Shown here piece after piece: positions 1-8,246 of a stretch of 40,607 nt of DNA. The position numbers and the translations under genes are program-made. The notes under the pieces are model-generated. The model was not told the DNA's origin. It made no database searches and was given only the letters and a program-made list of their open reading frames with translations. Source of the DNA: Bacteroidia bacterium (GTDB lineage: Bacteria; Bacteroidota; Bacteroidia; Bacteroidales; Azobacteroidaceae); NCBI GenBank assembly GCA_025999935.1, contig BNXY01000021.1, forward strand, positions 1-40,607, read 5' to 3'. Position 1 is the first letter of the stretch; every line of letters begins with the position of its first letter.

Positions 1-478
1 AATCATATTGAGGAAATTCTTCATGCAAGCGGAGCATGTATTCGTCGCGGTGGGTTTTTGCCAAAACGGATGCGGCGGCAATGGCAAGATATTTTCCGTC
101 GCCTTTAATAATCGTTGTATGAGGAATTTCTTTGTATTTTTTGAAACGGTTGCCGTCAATCAGCAAATGTTGCGGTTGCATTTTCAATTGGTCTAATGCT
201 CTGTGCATGGCTAAAATGGAAGCGTTGAGAATATTGATTTTGTCAATTTCTTCCGCAGATACAATCCCTACCGCCCAAACCATCGCGCTGTTTTCGATGA
301 TTGGGCGTAGGGTATCGCGTTGTTTTTCAGACAATTGTTTGGAGTCGTTGAGTGCTTCGCAACGAAAATCCGGCGGAAGAATAACAGCCGCAGCAAAAAC
401 CGCACCGGCAAGACATCCGCGGCCGGCTTCGTCACAACCGGCCTCAACTACATCTTTATTCAAATAGGGTAAAAGCAT
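1..478 (-). CDS. rnhB: Ribonuclease HII (3' end cut by window edge)
   Basis: RNase HII cleaves the RNA strand of RNA-DNA hybrids and single ribonucleotides in DNA; it is a cytosolic, metal-dependent enzyme. Reading from the ATG at 478, the product opens [21 protein letters not shown]. It holds the diagnostic DEAGRG motif (D16, E17), then LLIDGN (D108) and IKGDGK (D127), which match the acidic active-site residues of the family. The [13 protein letters not shown] stretch is also typical. About 159 codons are present; the family usually has about 200, so the C-terminal part lies outside the window. It sits 16 bases downstream of the TlpA-like gene on the same strand and is probably cotranscribed with it. 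The family assignment is secure. Confidence 0.93.
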   Translation of the reverse strand, partial: MLLPYLNKDVVEAGCDEAGRGCLAGAVFAAAVILPPDFRCEALNDSKQLSEKQRDTLRPIIENSAMVWAVGIVSAEEIDKINILNASILAMHRALDQLKMQPQHLLIDGNRFKKYKEIPHTTIIKGDGKYLAIAAASVLAKTHRDEYMLRLHEEFPQYD

Positions 479-494
479 ATATGGCAAGCCATAC

Positions 495-1625
495 TTACTT
501 TAGATATTCCGCTAATTTTGCCGTGAGGGCGTCTCCCCTCAAGTTTCTACCGATAATTTTTCCGGTCGGGTCTAATAAGAAATTAGCAGGAATGGCATTG
601 ATGCCGTATTGTTTGGCAACTTCGTTATTCCAATATTTTAAGTCGGAAACGTGCGCCCAAGTAAGATTGTCCGCTTCGATGGCTTTTAACCAGTTTTCCT
701 TTCCTTTTTTCGCTTCGTCATCCAAAGAAATGCCGAGAATGGTAAAACCTTTGTCATTATAGGCCGTATAGGCTTTTACTACATTGGGGTTTTCTTGACG
801 ACAAGGGCCGCACCACGATGCCCAAAAATCTATCAAAAGATATTTTCCACGGAAATCAGACAGTTTAACCGGTTCCCCATTTTGGTCATTTTGCGTAAAT
901 TCGGGAGCAATAGCGCCAACAGATGTAGCCTTCCAAGCCTCAATTTTTTTCTCGTAATCTTTCCCTGTTTTTGAGTTTTTCAGTTCAGGAGAAAGGCTTG
1001 AGAACAAGGCTTCCGCTTCGGAACCGTCAGGATAATAACCTAAAGCAGTGGTTAATAACTGGGATAAACTCAAGAAAGAATTTGGATGTTTCTTGACAAA
1101 GTCCAATGCCAATACTTTTTCTTTGGCGCCCAAAGCATCACTTACATCTTCAATTTTTTTCTGAAATTCTTTCGATTTCTTTTCCTCTTCGGATGCCGCT
1201 CTATAAGTGGCGGAAAGCGCCGACATTTCGACAGTCAACGGTTTCGTTAATTCAGCCCATTCTTTTGCGTCATCGTTCAGCTTTGAATTGGAAATGGTAG
1301 CTTTCTTTATTGAATCTGTGCCGTTTAGAATTATTTCTCCTTTTTCCACATAAAAACTTAAACGATCCGGTTGTTTGGAATCTTCCGCGCCTACTATTTC
1401 CAAGGTAGCCCTAAATGGGTCGATCAAGGAGCCTTTAAACTCAAACTTCTGGTTTTTTACTGTGGTGGAATCTACCAAAGTTTTTCCGTCAATACGATAA
1501 GTCAGAAGTACTTTCGTATTATCTTTAGCGCTTCCTAAGGTTGCTTTCACACTATAATTATCTTGTTGTGCATAGCAGGACAAGGCGGCTATAAAGCCTG
1601 TAATAATCAATACAATTTTTCTCAT
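495..1625 (-). CDS. TlpA-like thiol-disulfide oxidoreductase with N-terminal DUF4369-type domain
   Basis: This 376-residue exported protein starts with a signal peptide (about residues 1-20, cleavage likely after CYAQ). Residues about 25-130 resemble the DUF4369 domain that is common in Bacteroidota. A helical linker follows, and residues about 235-376 form a TlpA/AhpC-type thioredoxin fold with the redox motif WCGPC (C272, C275). Such proteins work in the periplasm, usually as reductants for cytochrome c maturation or other disulfides. The physiological partner cannot be read from the sequence. The gene lies between sufS and rnhB and has its own promoter-like box at 1653-1660, so it may be expressed separately from the suf genes. 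Confidence 0.85.
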   Translation of the reverse strand: MRKIVLIITGFIAALSCYAQQDNYSVKATLGSAKDNTKVLLTYRIDGKTLVDSTTVKNQKFEFKGSLIDPFRATLEIVGAEDSKQPDRLSFYVEKGEIILNGTDSIKKATISNSKLNDDAKEWAELTKPLTVEMSALSATYRAASEEEKKSKEFQKKIEDVSDALGAKEKVLALDFVKKHPNSFLSLSQLLTTALGYYPDGSEAEALFSSLSPELKNSKTGKDYEKKIEAWKATSVGAIAPEFTQNDQNGEPVKLSDFRGKYLLIDFWASWCGPCRQENPNVVKAYTAYNDKGFTILGISLDDEAKKGKENWLKAIEADNLTWAHVSDLKYWNNEVAKQYGINAIPANFLLDPTGKIIGRNLRGDALTAKLAEYLK

Positions 1626-1652
1626 TTTTATTTATTTTAAAATTTAAGGGTA

Positions 1653-1684
1653 CAAAGGTGATACTTTTTTTTGATATAAACAAT
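1653..1684 (-). promoter_or_regulatory. Candidate Bacteroidota promoter for the TlpA-like gene
   Basis: On the minus strand the box CACCTTTG (1653-1660) resembles the Bacteroidota -7 element TAnnTTTG. ATTG at 1681-1684, 20 bases upstream, resembles the -33 TTTG element. It lies 28 bases ahead of the ATG at 1625. The match is imperfect. Confidence 0.45.
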
Positions 1685-1711
1685 ACCTAATATAGGATAT
1701 TTTATTGGGTA

Positions 1712-2938
1712 TCAAAACATTTTAACCACTCGTTCAATGCCTTCTATCAATGTATCTATTTCTTTTTCAGTATTATAAAAAGCGAATGAAGCTCGCAAGG
1801 TTCCTTCGATTCCCAAAGCGTCCATCAGCGGTTGTGCGCAGTGGTGACCTGTTCGCACAGCGATTCCCAAACGGTCGAGCAACATGCCCATGTCGTATGG
1901 ATGAATGCCGCCGACCAAAAAAGAAATGACCGAACTTTTTTGAGCTGCCGTTCCGATGATTTGCATACCGTTTATTTGCAGCAGTTTTTCGGTGGCGTAA
2001 TGCAAAAGGTGTTCTTCGTATTGGTGGATATTGTCCAATCCGAGGCTTTCGATATAGCGAATCGCCTCGCCCAAAGCGGTTGTGCCCACATAATCGGGCG
2101 TACCGGCTTCAAATTTGAAAGGCAATTCGTTGAAAGTCGTCTTTTCAAAAGTCACGTGGGCAATCATTTCTCCCCCACCCTGATAAGGCGGCAGTTTGTC
2201 CAACCAATTTTCTTTGCCGTACAACACGCCGACACCTGTTGGGCCATACATTTTGTGGGAAGAAAAAACCAAAAAATCGCAGTCAAAAGCCTGCACATTG
2301 AGGGGAATATGTTGTACCGACTGCGCGGCGTCAATCAATACGGGAATGTTGTAATTGTGTCCCAAACGCACCACTTCGGCCACCGGATTTATTGTTCCCA
2401 ATACATTGGAAACGTATGGTAAAGAAATGAGTTTGGTTTTGGAAGAAATCAGTTCTTCGACATCTTCCAAGCGGACTTCTCCATTGCCGGTAAGCGGAAC
2501 AACTTTCAGTTCGATGCCGGTAATATCCCGTTGGATTTGCCAGGGGATAATATTTGCATGATGCTCCATCGTAGTAATAATAATTTCATCGCCCGGTTTG
2601 CATTGCGAACGGCAGAAACTGCTGGCTACCAAGTTGATGGATTCTGTCGCACCGCGGGTAAAAATCACTTCTTTGGAAGAAGCCGCACCGATATACCGTT
2701 GCACCGTTTTCCGGGCTTCTTCGTGCGATTCGGTCGCCAACTGACTCAAATGATGAACGCCCCGGTGTATGTTGGCATTGATGGTAGAATAGACCTCCTC
2801 TATTTTGCGGATAACGCTCAAGGGTTTCTGCGTTGTAGCGGCATTATCCAAGTACACCAAAGGTTTTCCATAGACTTCTTGCGAAAGAATGGGAAAATCT
2901 TTTCGTATGTTTTTTATATCTAAATACATCCTTGACAT
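1712..2938 (-). CDS. sufS: Cysteine desulfurase SufS
   Basis: SufS is a PLP enzyme that removes sulfur from L-cysteine as a persulfide and supplies it for iron-sulfur cluster assembly. The 408-residue length is normal for group II desulfurases. Visible signs are DNAATTQKP near residue 31, the PLP lysine in SSHKMYGPTG (K229), and the catalytic cysteine in RTGHHCAQP (C367), which has the class II context. The first 19 bases overlap the end of sufD, which points to translational coupling. A start at the next methionine (2929) is also possible. It is the last suf gene in the order sufB-X-sufC-sufD-sufS. No sufE or sufU is visible in the window, so the sulfur acceptor may be encoded elsewhere. Confidence 0.96.
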   Translation of the reverse strand: MSRMYLDIKNIRKDFPILSQEVYGKPLVYLDNAATTQKPLSVIRKIEEVYSTINANIHRGVHHLSQLATESHEEARKTVQRYIGAASSKEVIFTRGATESINLVASSFCRSQCKPGDEIIITTMEHHANIIPWQIQRDITGIELKVVPLTGNGEVRLEDVEELISSKTKLISLPYVSNVLGTINPVAEVVRLGHNYNIPVLIDAAQSVQHIPLNVQAFDCDFLVFSSHKMYGPTGVGVLYGKENWLDKLPPYQGGGEMIAHVTFEKTTFNELPFKFEAGTPDYVGTTALGEAIRYIESLGLDNIHQYEEHLLHYATEKLLQINGMQIIGTAAQKSSVISFLVGGIHPYDMGMLLDRLGIAVRTGHHCAQPLMDALGIEGTLRASFAFYNTEKEIDTLIEGIERVVKMF

Positions 2939-4245
2939 TTTAATGATTCTCCTCTGAATCGTTTCTCTATCAATAATTTCAAGCGGTCTCTCAAACCTTC
3001 GAGCCGGATTCCTCCGATTACATCATTGGTAAATGCGAATTTGAGCAGCAATGCGGCTTCTTCTTTCGGAATTCCTCGCGACCGCATATAAAACAAGACC
3101 GTTTCGTCCAATTGTCCGGTGGTCATTCCGTGCGAACATTTCACATCGTCGGCATAAATCTCCAATTGCGGCTTGGAATACATCCGGCAATTGTTGCTGC
3201 CCAACAAGTTGCGGTTGTTCTGATATGCGGCCGTTTTTTGCGCATCCTTTGCTACAATAATCCGTCCGCTAAATGTGCCAACCGCCTCATCATCCAATAT
3301 ATATTTGAACAATTCATTGCTTTGGCAATCCGAAACCCGGTGATTGATGAGCGTAAAGTTATCAATTTTTTGTTGAACATCTACAATTGCCATTCCCAAA
3401 AGGTGCGTTTCCGCTTGCTTGCCGGTCAAATCGACTTGGTAATTGTTGCGGGTAACGCCATTGCTCAAGGTAATATTATTGGCTATCACAGAAGATGATG
3501 CCGCTTGCTGAACGAAATTAGCGGTCAGCCGGACGGTATTCAAACTGCTTTCTTCCATTTCATAAAAATCGAACGAAGCATTTTCTCCGGTGTATATTTC
3601 AACGACTTGTGTAGCGGCCAAAATTGGTTTTTCATCTGTCGTGTGGTCGCAAACCAACAATTTCGCTTGCGCGCCCTGTTCAAGAATGATAAGCATACGC
3701 CTGTTAACCAACGAATTGACATTTCCTCCGGAGATATTGGTCAATTGAAGGGGTTTTTCGACAATTACATTTTCCGGCACATACAAAACGTATCCATCTT
3801 GCACGAACATTGTGTTGAAAGCAGCCAATCCATCGCCTTTTTCAGCGGCTTGCCGGTTGTAATACCGGGAGAAAAGCGCAGGATATTGCTTGGCAAATGT
3901 ATTCAAACTTCCTGAAAAAACGCCTTGCGGTAAATTCATTGCGGTTTGTTCCTCGTAAAATTGACCATTGACTACAAAATGCTTGAAAGAATTGAGGTTG
4001 GGAACATTACAAGGAAAAACTTTGCGGGGATTGATTCCCGTGACGGCATGATTCAGGTAAAAACCGAAATCGTCCTTCAACAAACCGGCAATGTCCGTAT
4101 GTTGGTAATCTTCCGATTGATAGGCAGGAAAGCCCAGTCGCTGAAAAGATTCAAAAGCCTTTTCGCGAAAAGCGTTTAACAGCGGGGCGCAAGATTCGTC
4201 AATCTTTTGTCGCTGAGATTTGAAGAAGTCTATATATTGTTGCAT
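2920..4245 (-). CDS. sufD: Fe-S cluster scaffold subunit SufD
   Basis: SufD pairs with SufB and SufC to form the SufBC2D scaffold on which clusters are built. The start at 4245 (MQQYIDFFKSQ) gives 441 residues, normal for SufD. A longer open frame begins at 4311, but its extra N-terminus (including VIASLTRNP) is the translation of an intergenic palindromic repeat, so I rejected that start. The C-terminal half carries the SufBD beta-helix pattern, with LLGSNNCRMYSKPQLEIYA and then CSHGMTTGQLDE and MRSRGI. Its 3' end overlaps sufS by 19 bases. The gap to sufC is about 70 bases and is filled by the repeat. Confidence 0.93.
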   Translation of the reverse strand: MQQYIDFFKSQRQKIDESCAPLLNAFREKAFESFQRLGFPAYQSEDYQHTDIAGLLKDDFGFYLNHAVTGINPRKVFPCNVPNLNSFKHFVVNGQFYEEQTAMNLPQGVFSGSLNTFAKQYPALFSRYYNRQAAEKGDGLAAFNTMFVQDGYVLYVPENVIVEKPLQLTNISGGNVNSLVNRRMLIILEQGAQAKLLVCDHTTDEKPILAATQVVEIYTGENASFDFYEMEESSLNTVRLTANFVQQAASSSVIANNITLSNGVTRNNYQVDLTGKQAETHLLGMAIVDVQQKIDNFTLINHRVSDCQSNELFKYILDDEAVGTFSGRIIVAKDAQKTAAYQNNRNLLGSNNCRMYSKPQLEIYADDVKCSHGMTTGQLDETVLFYMRSRGIPKEEAALLLKFAFTNDVIGGIRLEGLRDRLKLLIEKRFRGESLKCQGCI

Positions 4246-4279
4246 TATACAATCTATAAAGTGATTAACGTTGTTTAGA

Positions 4280-4306
4280 GGATTGCGGGTCAAGCTCGCA
4301 ATGACA
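4280..4306. repeat. Intergenic palindromic repeat between sufC and sufD
   Basis: On the minus strand it reads TGTCATTGCGAGCTTGACCC, then GCAATCC. The arms ATTGCG and CGCAAT (4282-4287 and 4297-4302) are inverted. This sequence type recurs between genes in many bacterial genomes, where it often appears as a spurious VIASLTRNP-like peptide. Here it sits inside the suf transcript and would fold as a hairpin in the RNA. Confidence 0.7.
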
Positions 4307-4314
4307 GACAAACA

Positions 4315-5052
4315 TCATTTCAACCAGTCATATCCTTTTTCTTCCAATTCGAGCGCTAATTCCGGGCTGCCGGTTTTGATAATCCGTCCGTTGTACAAAA
4401 CGTGCACCACATCGGGTTTGATATAGTCCAGCAAACGTTGGTAATGCGTGATGACAATCGTTGCATTATCGGGGCGTTTCAGTTGATTTACTCCATTAGC
4501 CACAATGCGTAAAGCATCGATATCCAATCCACTGTCGGTTTCGTCCAAGATAGCTAATTTCGGTTCTAACATAGCCATTTGGAAAATTTCATTGCGTTTT
4601 TTTTCTCCTCCGGAAAACCCTTCATTGACCGAACGATTCACGAGATTTTTGTCCAATTCCACGATGGATTGTTTTTCTCGCATCATTTTCAGAAATTCAC
4701 CGGCAGTCAGCGGCGTTTCTCCCCGACGTTTGCGGTGTTCGTTGACAGCAGTCCGCATGAAATTCACCATGCTTACGCCGGGAATTTCCACCGGATATTG
4801 AAAACTGAGGAATATTCCCCAGCAGGAACGTTCTTCGGGCGACATTTCCAAGAGATTTTTACCTTCAAAAATCACTTCGCCTTTGGTCGCTTCATAAGCA
4901 GGATTTCCGACCAAAACAGCAGATAAAGTACTCTTTCCCGAACCGTTAGGCCCCATAATAGCGTGTACTTCTCCGGCATTGATTTGTAAATCCAAGCCTT
5001 TTAATATTTCTTTTCCATTAATGGATGCGTGTAAGTCTTTTATTGTCAGCAT
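4315..5052 (-). CDS. sufC: Fe-S cluster assembly ATPase SufC
   Basis: SufC is the ABC-type ATPase that drives the SufBC2D scaffold; it is soluble and has no membrane partner. The 245-residue length fits the family. It shows Walker A GPNGSGKST (residues 34-42), the SufC-specific signature FSGGEKKRNEIFQ, Walker B LAILDETDSGLD, and an H-loop within VITHYQRLL. It starts 19 bases after the cytidylyltransferase-like gene and comes before sufD, from which only the palindromic repeat separates it. Confidence 0.97.
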   Translation of the reverse strand: MLTIKDLHASINGKEILKGLDLQINAGEVHAIMGPNGSGKSTLSAVLVGNPAYEATKGEVIFEGKNLLEMSPEERSCWGIFLSFQYPVEIPGVSMVNFMRTAVNEHRKRRGETPLTAGEFLKMMREKQSIVELDKNLVNRSVNEGFSGGEKKRNEIFQMAMLEPKLAILDETDSGLDIDALRIVANGVNQLKRPDNATIVITHYQRLLDYIKPDVVHVLYNGRIIKTGSPELALELEEKGYDWLK

Positions 5053-5071
5053 ATATACTATGTTATTTTTC

Positions 5072-6211
5072 TTATTCTCCCCGACGTATTCTTATTTGTA
5101 TGGCATTTTCAATCGGAGTTTCACTGACAAATGTCAGATAGCCGCCGCCGCCTGCACCACTCAGTTTCCATCCCAAAGCGCAGTCTTTGTATCGATTCAA
5201 AACAGTGAAAATATTTTCATCGGATACCATATTCGGATACATGGCAATCTGGGCTTCAAAACTTTCGCGAACCGCTTTCCCGAATTGATGGACATTTTTC
5301 TCCAAAAGCGCATTCCAACAGGATACGGTTGCATCACTGAGGCGTTTGGCTCCTTCAGCGGTAATGTTTGTTTCGGAAAGAACATCATAACCGCTTTGAC
5401 GCGGGAACAAGGGAACTAACCAAATCCGCTCTTCAATCCAAGTCAATAAGTCGTTATCAAGAATGCTTTCAATCTTCGACGGCCAAAAACTTCCGTCGTA
5501 ATGAAGCTTGTTTAATCCCGGCATCACAATTCCCAATGAATCCTGCGAACCGCTGACATATTGAGTTCCGGGAGGATTTTCGTAACAAAAAAGCATCCGA
5601 GCTAATTTTTCCTTATCGCCTGCCGGAATATCTACCTGCCACAATTCAATCGCTTTTTTCCGCGAACTGGTCGACATGCCGCTCCGGTCGTTGAAATCGT
5701 AATCGGGTTCAATGGAAATCGTCAATACCGGGCCGGGATACAAACTGCTGACATTCGGTTGGTCAAGCCATCCGCCGGCCAAATCAATCCGGAAGGGAAT
5801 GTGACATTCGCTGCGTAATGCGGTGGTAGAACGAGTAGGCAAATCTCCATGCGGAACACGTTTACTTACAAAATATTCTATTCCCAATTCTTTGCATAAC
5901 TGTTCTTTCAAATCGCTGTGTCCGTCGCTATTAACGAAAAGCATATCGGGTTTCAACTGTTTAAGCTCTTCCAAAAAATCAATCAAACCGCTTCCGCTGT
6001 TTACCCAGGCATCTTTGACCGCTTTCAACGCTTTTACCATATAGAGGCGTTCCTGTTCATTGTTTATGGGCCACCGCGCTTTCAGTTCGTATAAAGTTTT
6101 ATCCGAACCAATACCCACATATAAATCCCCATGTGTAGCCGCTTCTTCAAAAAACGCTACGTGCCCGCTGTGGAGCATATCATAACATCCACTAACAAAG
6201 ACTTTTTTCAT
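5072..6211 (-). CDS. Cytidylyltransferase-like / GHMP-kinase-like fusion protein inside the suf operon
   Basis: Two modules are visible in 379 residues. Residues 1-130 are a nucleotidyltransferase of the cytidylyltransferase superfamily, with the HxGH motif as HSGH (14-17) and RSTT (127-130) in the place of the ISSTxxR motif. Residues about 135-379 look like a GHMP sugar kinase: PFRIDLAGGWLD (139-150) is like the substrate loop of heptose kinases and galactokinases, and SGAGGGGY (351-358) matches the GHMP motif 3. The expected glycine-rich ATP motif is poor (RSGMSTSSRKK near residue 176), so kinase activity is doubtful. The architecture recalls sugar-activating enzymes for nucleotide-linked sugars. 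It lies 17 bases after sufB and 19 before sufC, yet has no known role in iron-sulfur assembly. The substrate is unknown. Confidence 0.75.
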   Translation of the reverse strand: MKKVFVSGCYDMLHSGHVAFFEEAATHGDLYVGIGSDKTLYELKARWPINNEQERLYMVKALKAVKDAWVNSGSGLIDFLEELKQLKPDMLFVNSDGHSDLKEQLCKELGIEYFVSKRVPHGDLPTRSTTALRSECHIPFRIDLAGGWLDQPNVSSLYPGPVLTISIEPDYDFNDRSGMSTSSRKKAIELWQVDIPAGDKEKLARMLFCYENPPGTQYVSGSQDSLGIVMPGLNKLHYDGSFWPSKIESILDNDLLTWIEERIWLVPLFPRQSGYDVLSETNITAEGAKRLSDATVSCWNALLEKNVHQFGKAVRESFEAQIAMYPNMVSDENIFTVLNRYKDCALGWKLSGAGGGGYLTFVSETPIENAIQIRIRRGE

Positions 6212-6228
6212 TCTTCTCTCGTTTAAAA

Positions 6229-7677
6229 TTATCCAACACTTCCCTCTAAACTCACTTGCAGCAATTTCTGCGCTTCCACCGCAAACTCCATCGGCAGTTT
6301 ATTTAACACTTCCCTTGCATAACCGTTGACTATCAAGCCCACTGCTGTTTCTGTCGGGATTCCCCGCTGGTTGCAGTAAAATACTTGGTCTTCGCTGATT
6401 TTGGAAGTGGTCGCCTCGTGTTCCACGATAGCCGATTCGTTTTGTATATCCATGTAAGGAAAGGTATGTGCACCGCAGGTATCGCTCAGCAACAAACTGT
6501 CGCATTGCGAGTGATTGCGGGCATTTTCCGCTCCTTTGTTAATTCGTACCAAACCCCGGTAACTATTCTGACTTTTCCCGGCAGAAATACCTTTGGAAAC
6601 AATCCGGCTTTTCGTATTTTTCCCCAGATGAATCATTTTCGTACCCGTATCCGCCTGTTGGTAGTTATTGGTTACCGCTACCGAATAAAATTCGCCGATG
6701 GAATTGTCTCCAACCAAGATACAACTTGGATATTTCCAGGTAATGGCGGAACCGGTTTCCACTTGTGTCCAAAATATTTTGGAAGATTCGCCTTTGCAAA
6801 TTCCTCGTTTTGTTACAAAATTATAAATACCGCCCTTCCCTTCTTTGTCGCCGGGATACCAATTCTGTACCGTCGAATATTTCACTTCGGCACGGTCTAA
6901 AACCACGATTTCCACGATGGCTGCATGCAATTGGTTTTCGTCACGCATCGGAGCGGTACAACCTTCCAAGTAGCTGACATAAGCATCTTCTTCGGCAACT
7001 ATCAACGTGCGTTCAAACTGCCCGGTGTTCATGGCGTTAATCCGGAAATAAGTGGATAATTCTCGTGGGCAGCGCACGCCTTTGGGTATGAACACAAACG
7101 AACCGTCGCTGAAAACGGCGGAGTTGAGCGCGGCAAAAAAATTATCGCGATAGGGAACCACACTTCCCAGATATTTCTTTACCAAATCGGGATGATTCTG
7201 TACCGCTTCGCTGAAAGAACAGAAGATAACGCCTCTTTCGGCCAAGTCTTCCTTGAAAGTGGTTTTTACGGAAACGCTGTCCATCACTGCATCAACGGCC
7301 ATGCCGGAATGCATTTTCTGTTCGTGCAAAGGAATACCTAATTTATCGAAGGTTTTCAATAATTCAGGATCTACCTCCTCCAAATTTTTCGGCCCTTCTT
7401 TTGTTTTCGGGGCGGCGTAATAGATAATTTCCTGATAATCGATGGGGGGAATATGGAGGTGCGCCCAGTCGGGCATTTCCAATGTCAACCAATAACGAAA
7501 AGCTTTCAGGCGAAATTCCAACAACCATTCCGGCTCGTTTTTTTTTGCAGAAATCAGACGGACAATTTCTTCATTCAATCCTTTGGGAATGAAATCCGTT
7601 TTTATGTCCGTAACAAATCCGTATTCATAGTCTTTGTTCGTAAATTGGTTCAATATATCGTGTGTTTCGTCAGCCAT
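6229..7677 (-). CDS. sufB: Fe-S cluster scaffold subunit SufB
   Basis: SufB is the main scaffold subunit that holds the nascent cluster in SufBC2D. The 482-residue length is usual. Typical stretches include [53 protein letters not shown] and [13 protein letters not shown]. The late [19 protein letters not shown] is also characteristic. It is the first suf gene, three bases downstream of the cvpA-like gene, so the whole suf group is probably read from the rimP promoter unless an internal promoter exists. Confidence 0.97.
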   Translation of the reverse strand: MADETHDILNQFTNKDYEYGFVTDIKTDFIPKGLNEEIVRLISAKKNEPEWLLEFRLKAFRYWLTLEMPDWAHLHIPPIDYQEIIYYAAPKTKEGPKNLEEVDPELLKTFDKLGIPLHEQKMHSGMAVDAVMDSVSVKTTFKEDLAERGVIFCSFSEAVQNHPDLVKKYLGSVVPYRDNFFAALNSAVFSDGSFVFIPKGVRCPRELSTYFRINAMNTGQFERTLIVAEEDAYVSYLEGCTAPMRDENQLHAAIVEIVVLDRAEVKYSTVQNWYPGDKEGKGGIYNFVTKRGICKGESSKIFWTQVETGSAITWKYPSCILVGDNSIGEFYSVAVTNNYQQADTGTKMIHLGKNTKSRIVSKGISAGKSQNSYRGLVRINKGAENARNHSQCDSLLLSDTCGAHTFPYMDIQNESAIVEHEATTSKISEDQVFYCNQRGIPTETAVGLIVNGYAREVLNKLPMEFAVEAQKLLQVSLEGSVG

Positions 7678-7680
7678 AAT

Positions 7681-8187
7681 TTACTTTTTAAAGTACTCTT
7701 TTATAAAAGGATAAAGCGTTGGAACAATAGTCCTTACGCTATTGTATAAAATCGATTTTTCCTGTACCTGTTTAGGGATAAGTTTAGATTGCGAATCAAA
7801 AGCAAATAAAATATTAAACAAAATGCTTAGCGTAAACAGCCAGATTAATATGCCGAACAGACCGCCAAGCAGCACATTAAGCGGTTTGGCCGGAGTCATT
7901 TTGATAGCGACATCCACTACTTTTCCCAGAAGAACAATGACAATAATAATCAGGGAAAAGGTAAGAATATAACATACGGCGCTGAAAATCCCGGAAGACA
8001 TGGTAGCGAAAAAATCGAAATGGATGAGATAATCGCGCATCAGTTTGGCCAATTGTCCGGCAAAAAATATCGCAGCAATCAGCGCCACAAACGAAACCGC
8101 CTGTTTGACAAATCCATCAAACAAGCCTTTTATTAAGCCTATTGCGACACAAACGATTATAACTATATCCAACCAATTCATATTCAA
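7681..8187 (-). CDS. CvpA-family inner membrane protein
   Basis: This is a 168-residue hydrophobic protein with four predicted membrane segments (about residues 5-22, 27-46, 62-88 and 105-127). The N-terminal pattern NWLDIVIIVCVAIGLIKGLFDGFV is typical of CvpA (colicin V production) proteins. The CvpA family is linked to membrane or envelope stress tolerance in some bacteria, but its biochemistry is unresolved. It lies between infB (59 bases) and sufB (3 bases) on the same strand and is likely cotranscribed with sufB. Confidence 0.85.
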   Translation of the reverse strand: MNMNWLDIVIIVCVAIGLIKGLFDGFVKQAVSFVALIAAIFFAGQLAKLMRDYLIHFDFFATMSSGIFSAVCYILTFSLIIIVIVLLGKVVDVAIKMTPAKPLNVLLGGLFGILIWLFTLSILFNILFAFDSQSKLIPKQVQEKSILYNSVRTIVPTLYPFIKEYFKK

Positions 8188-8246
8188 TTCAAAATTTAAA
8201 ATTACGAACTTAAAGTTAGGACTTAATAATTTTTAATTCATAATTT

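Noticed and set aside
4246..4311. N-terminal extension of SufD to 4311
   Set aside because: The added residues are the translation of a palindromic intergenic repeat, and 4245 gives the normal SufD length.
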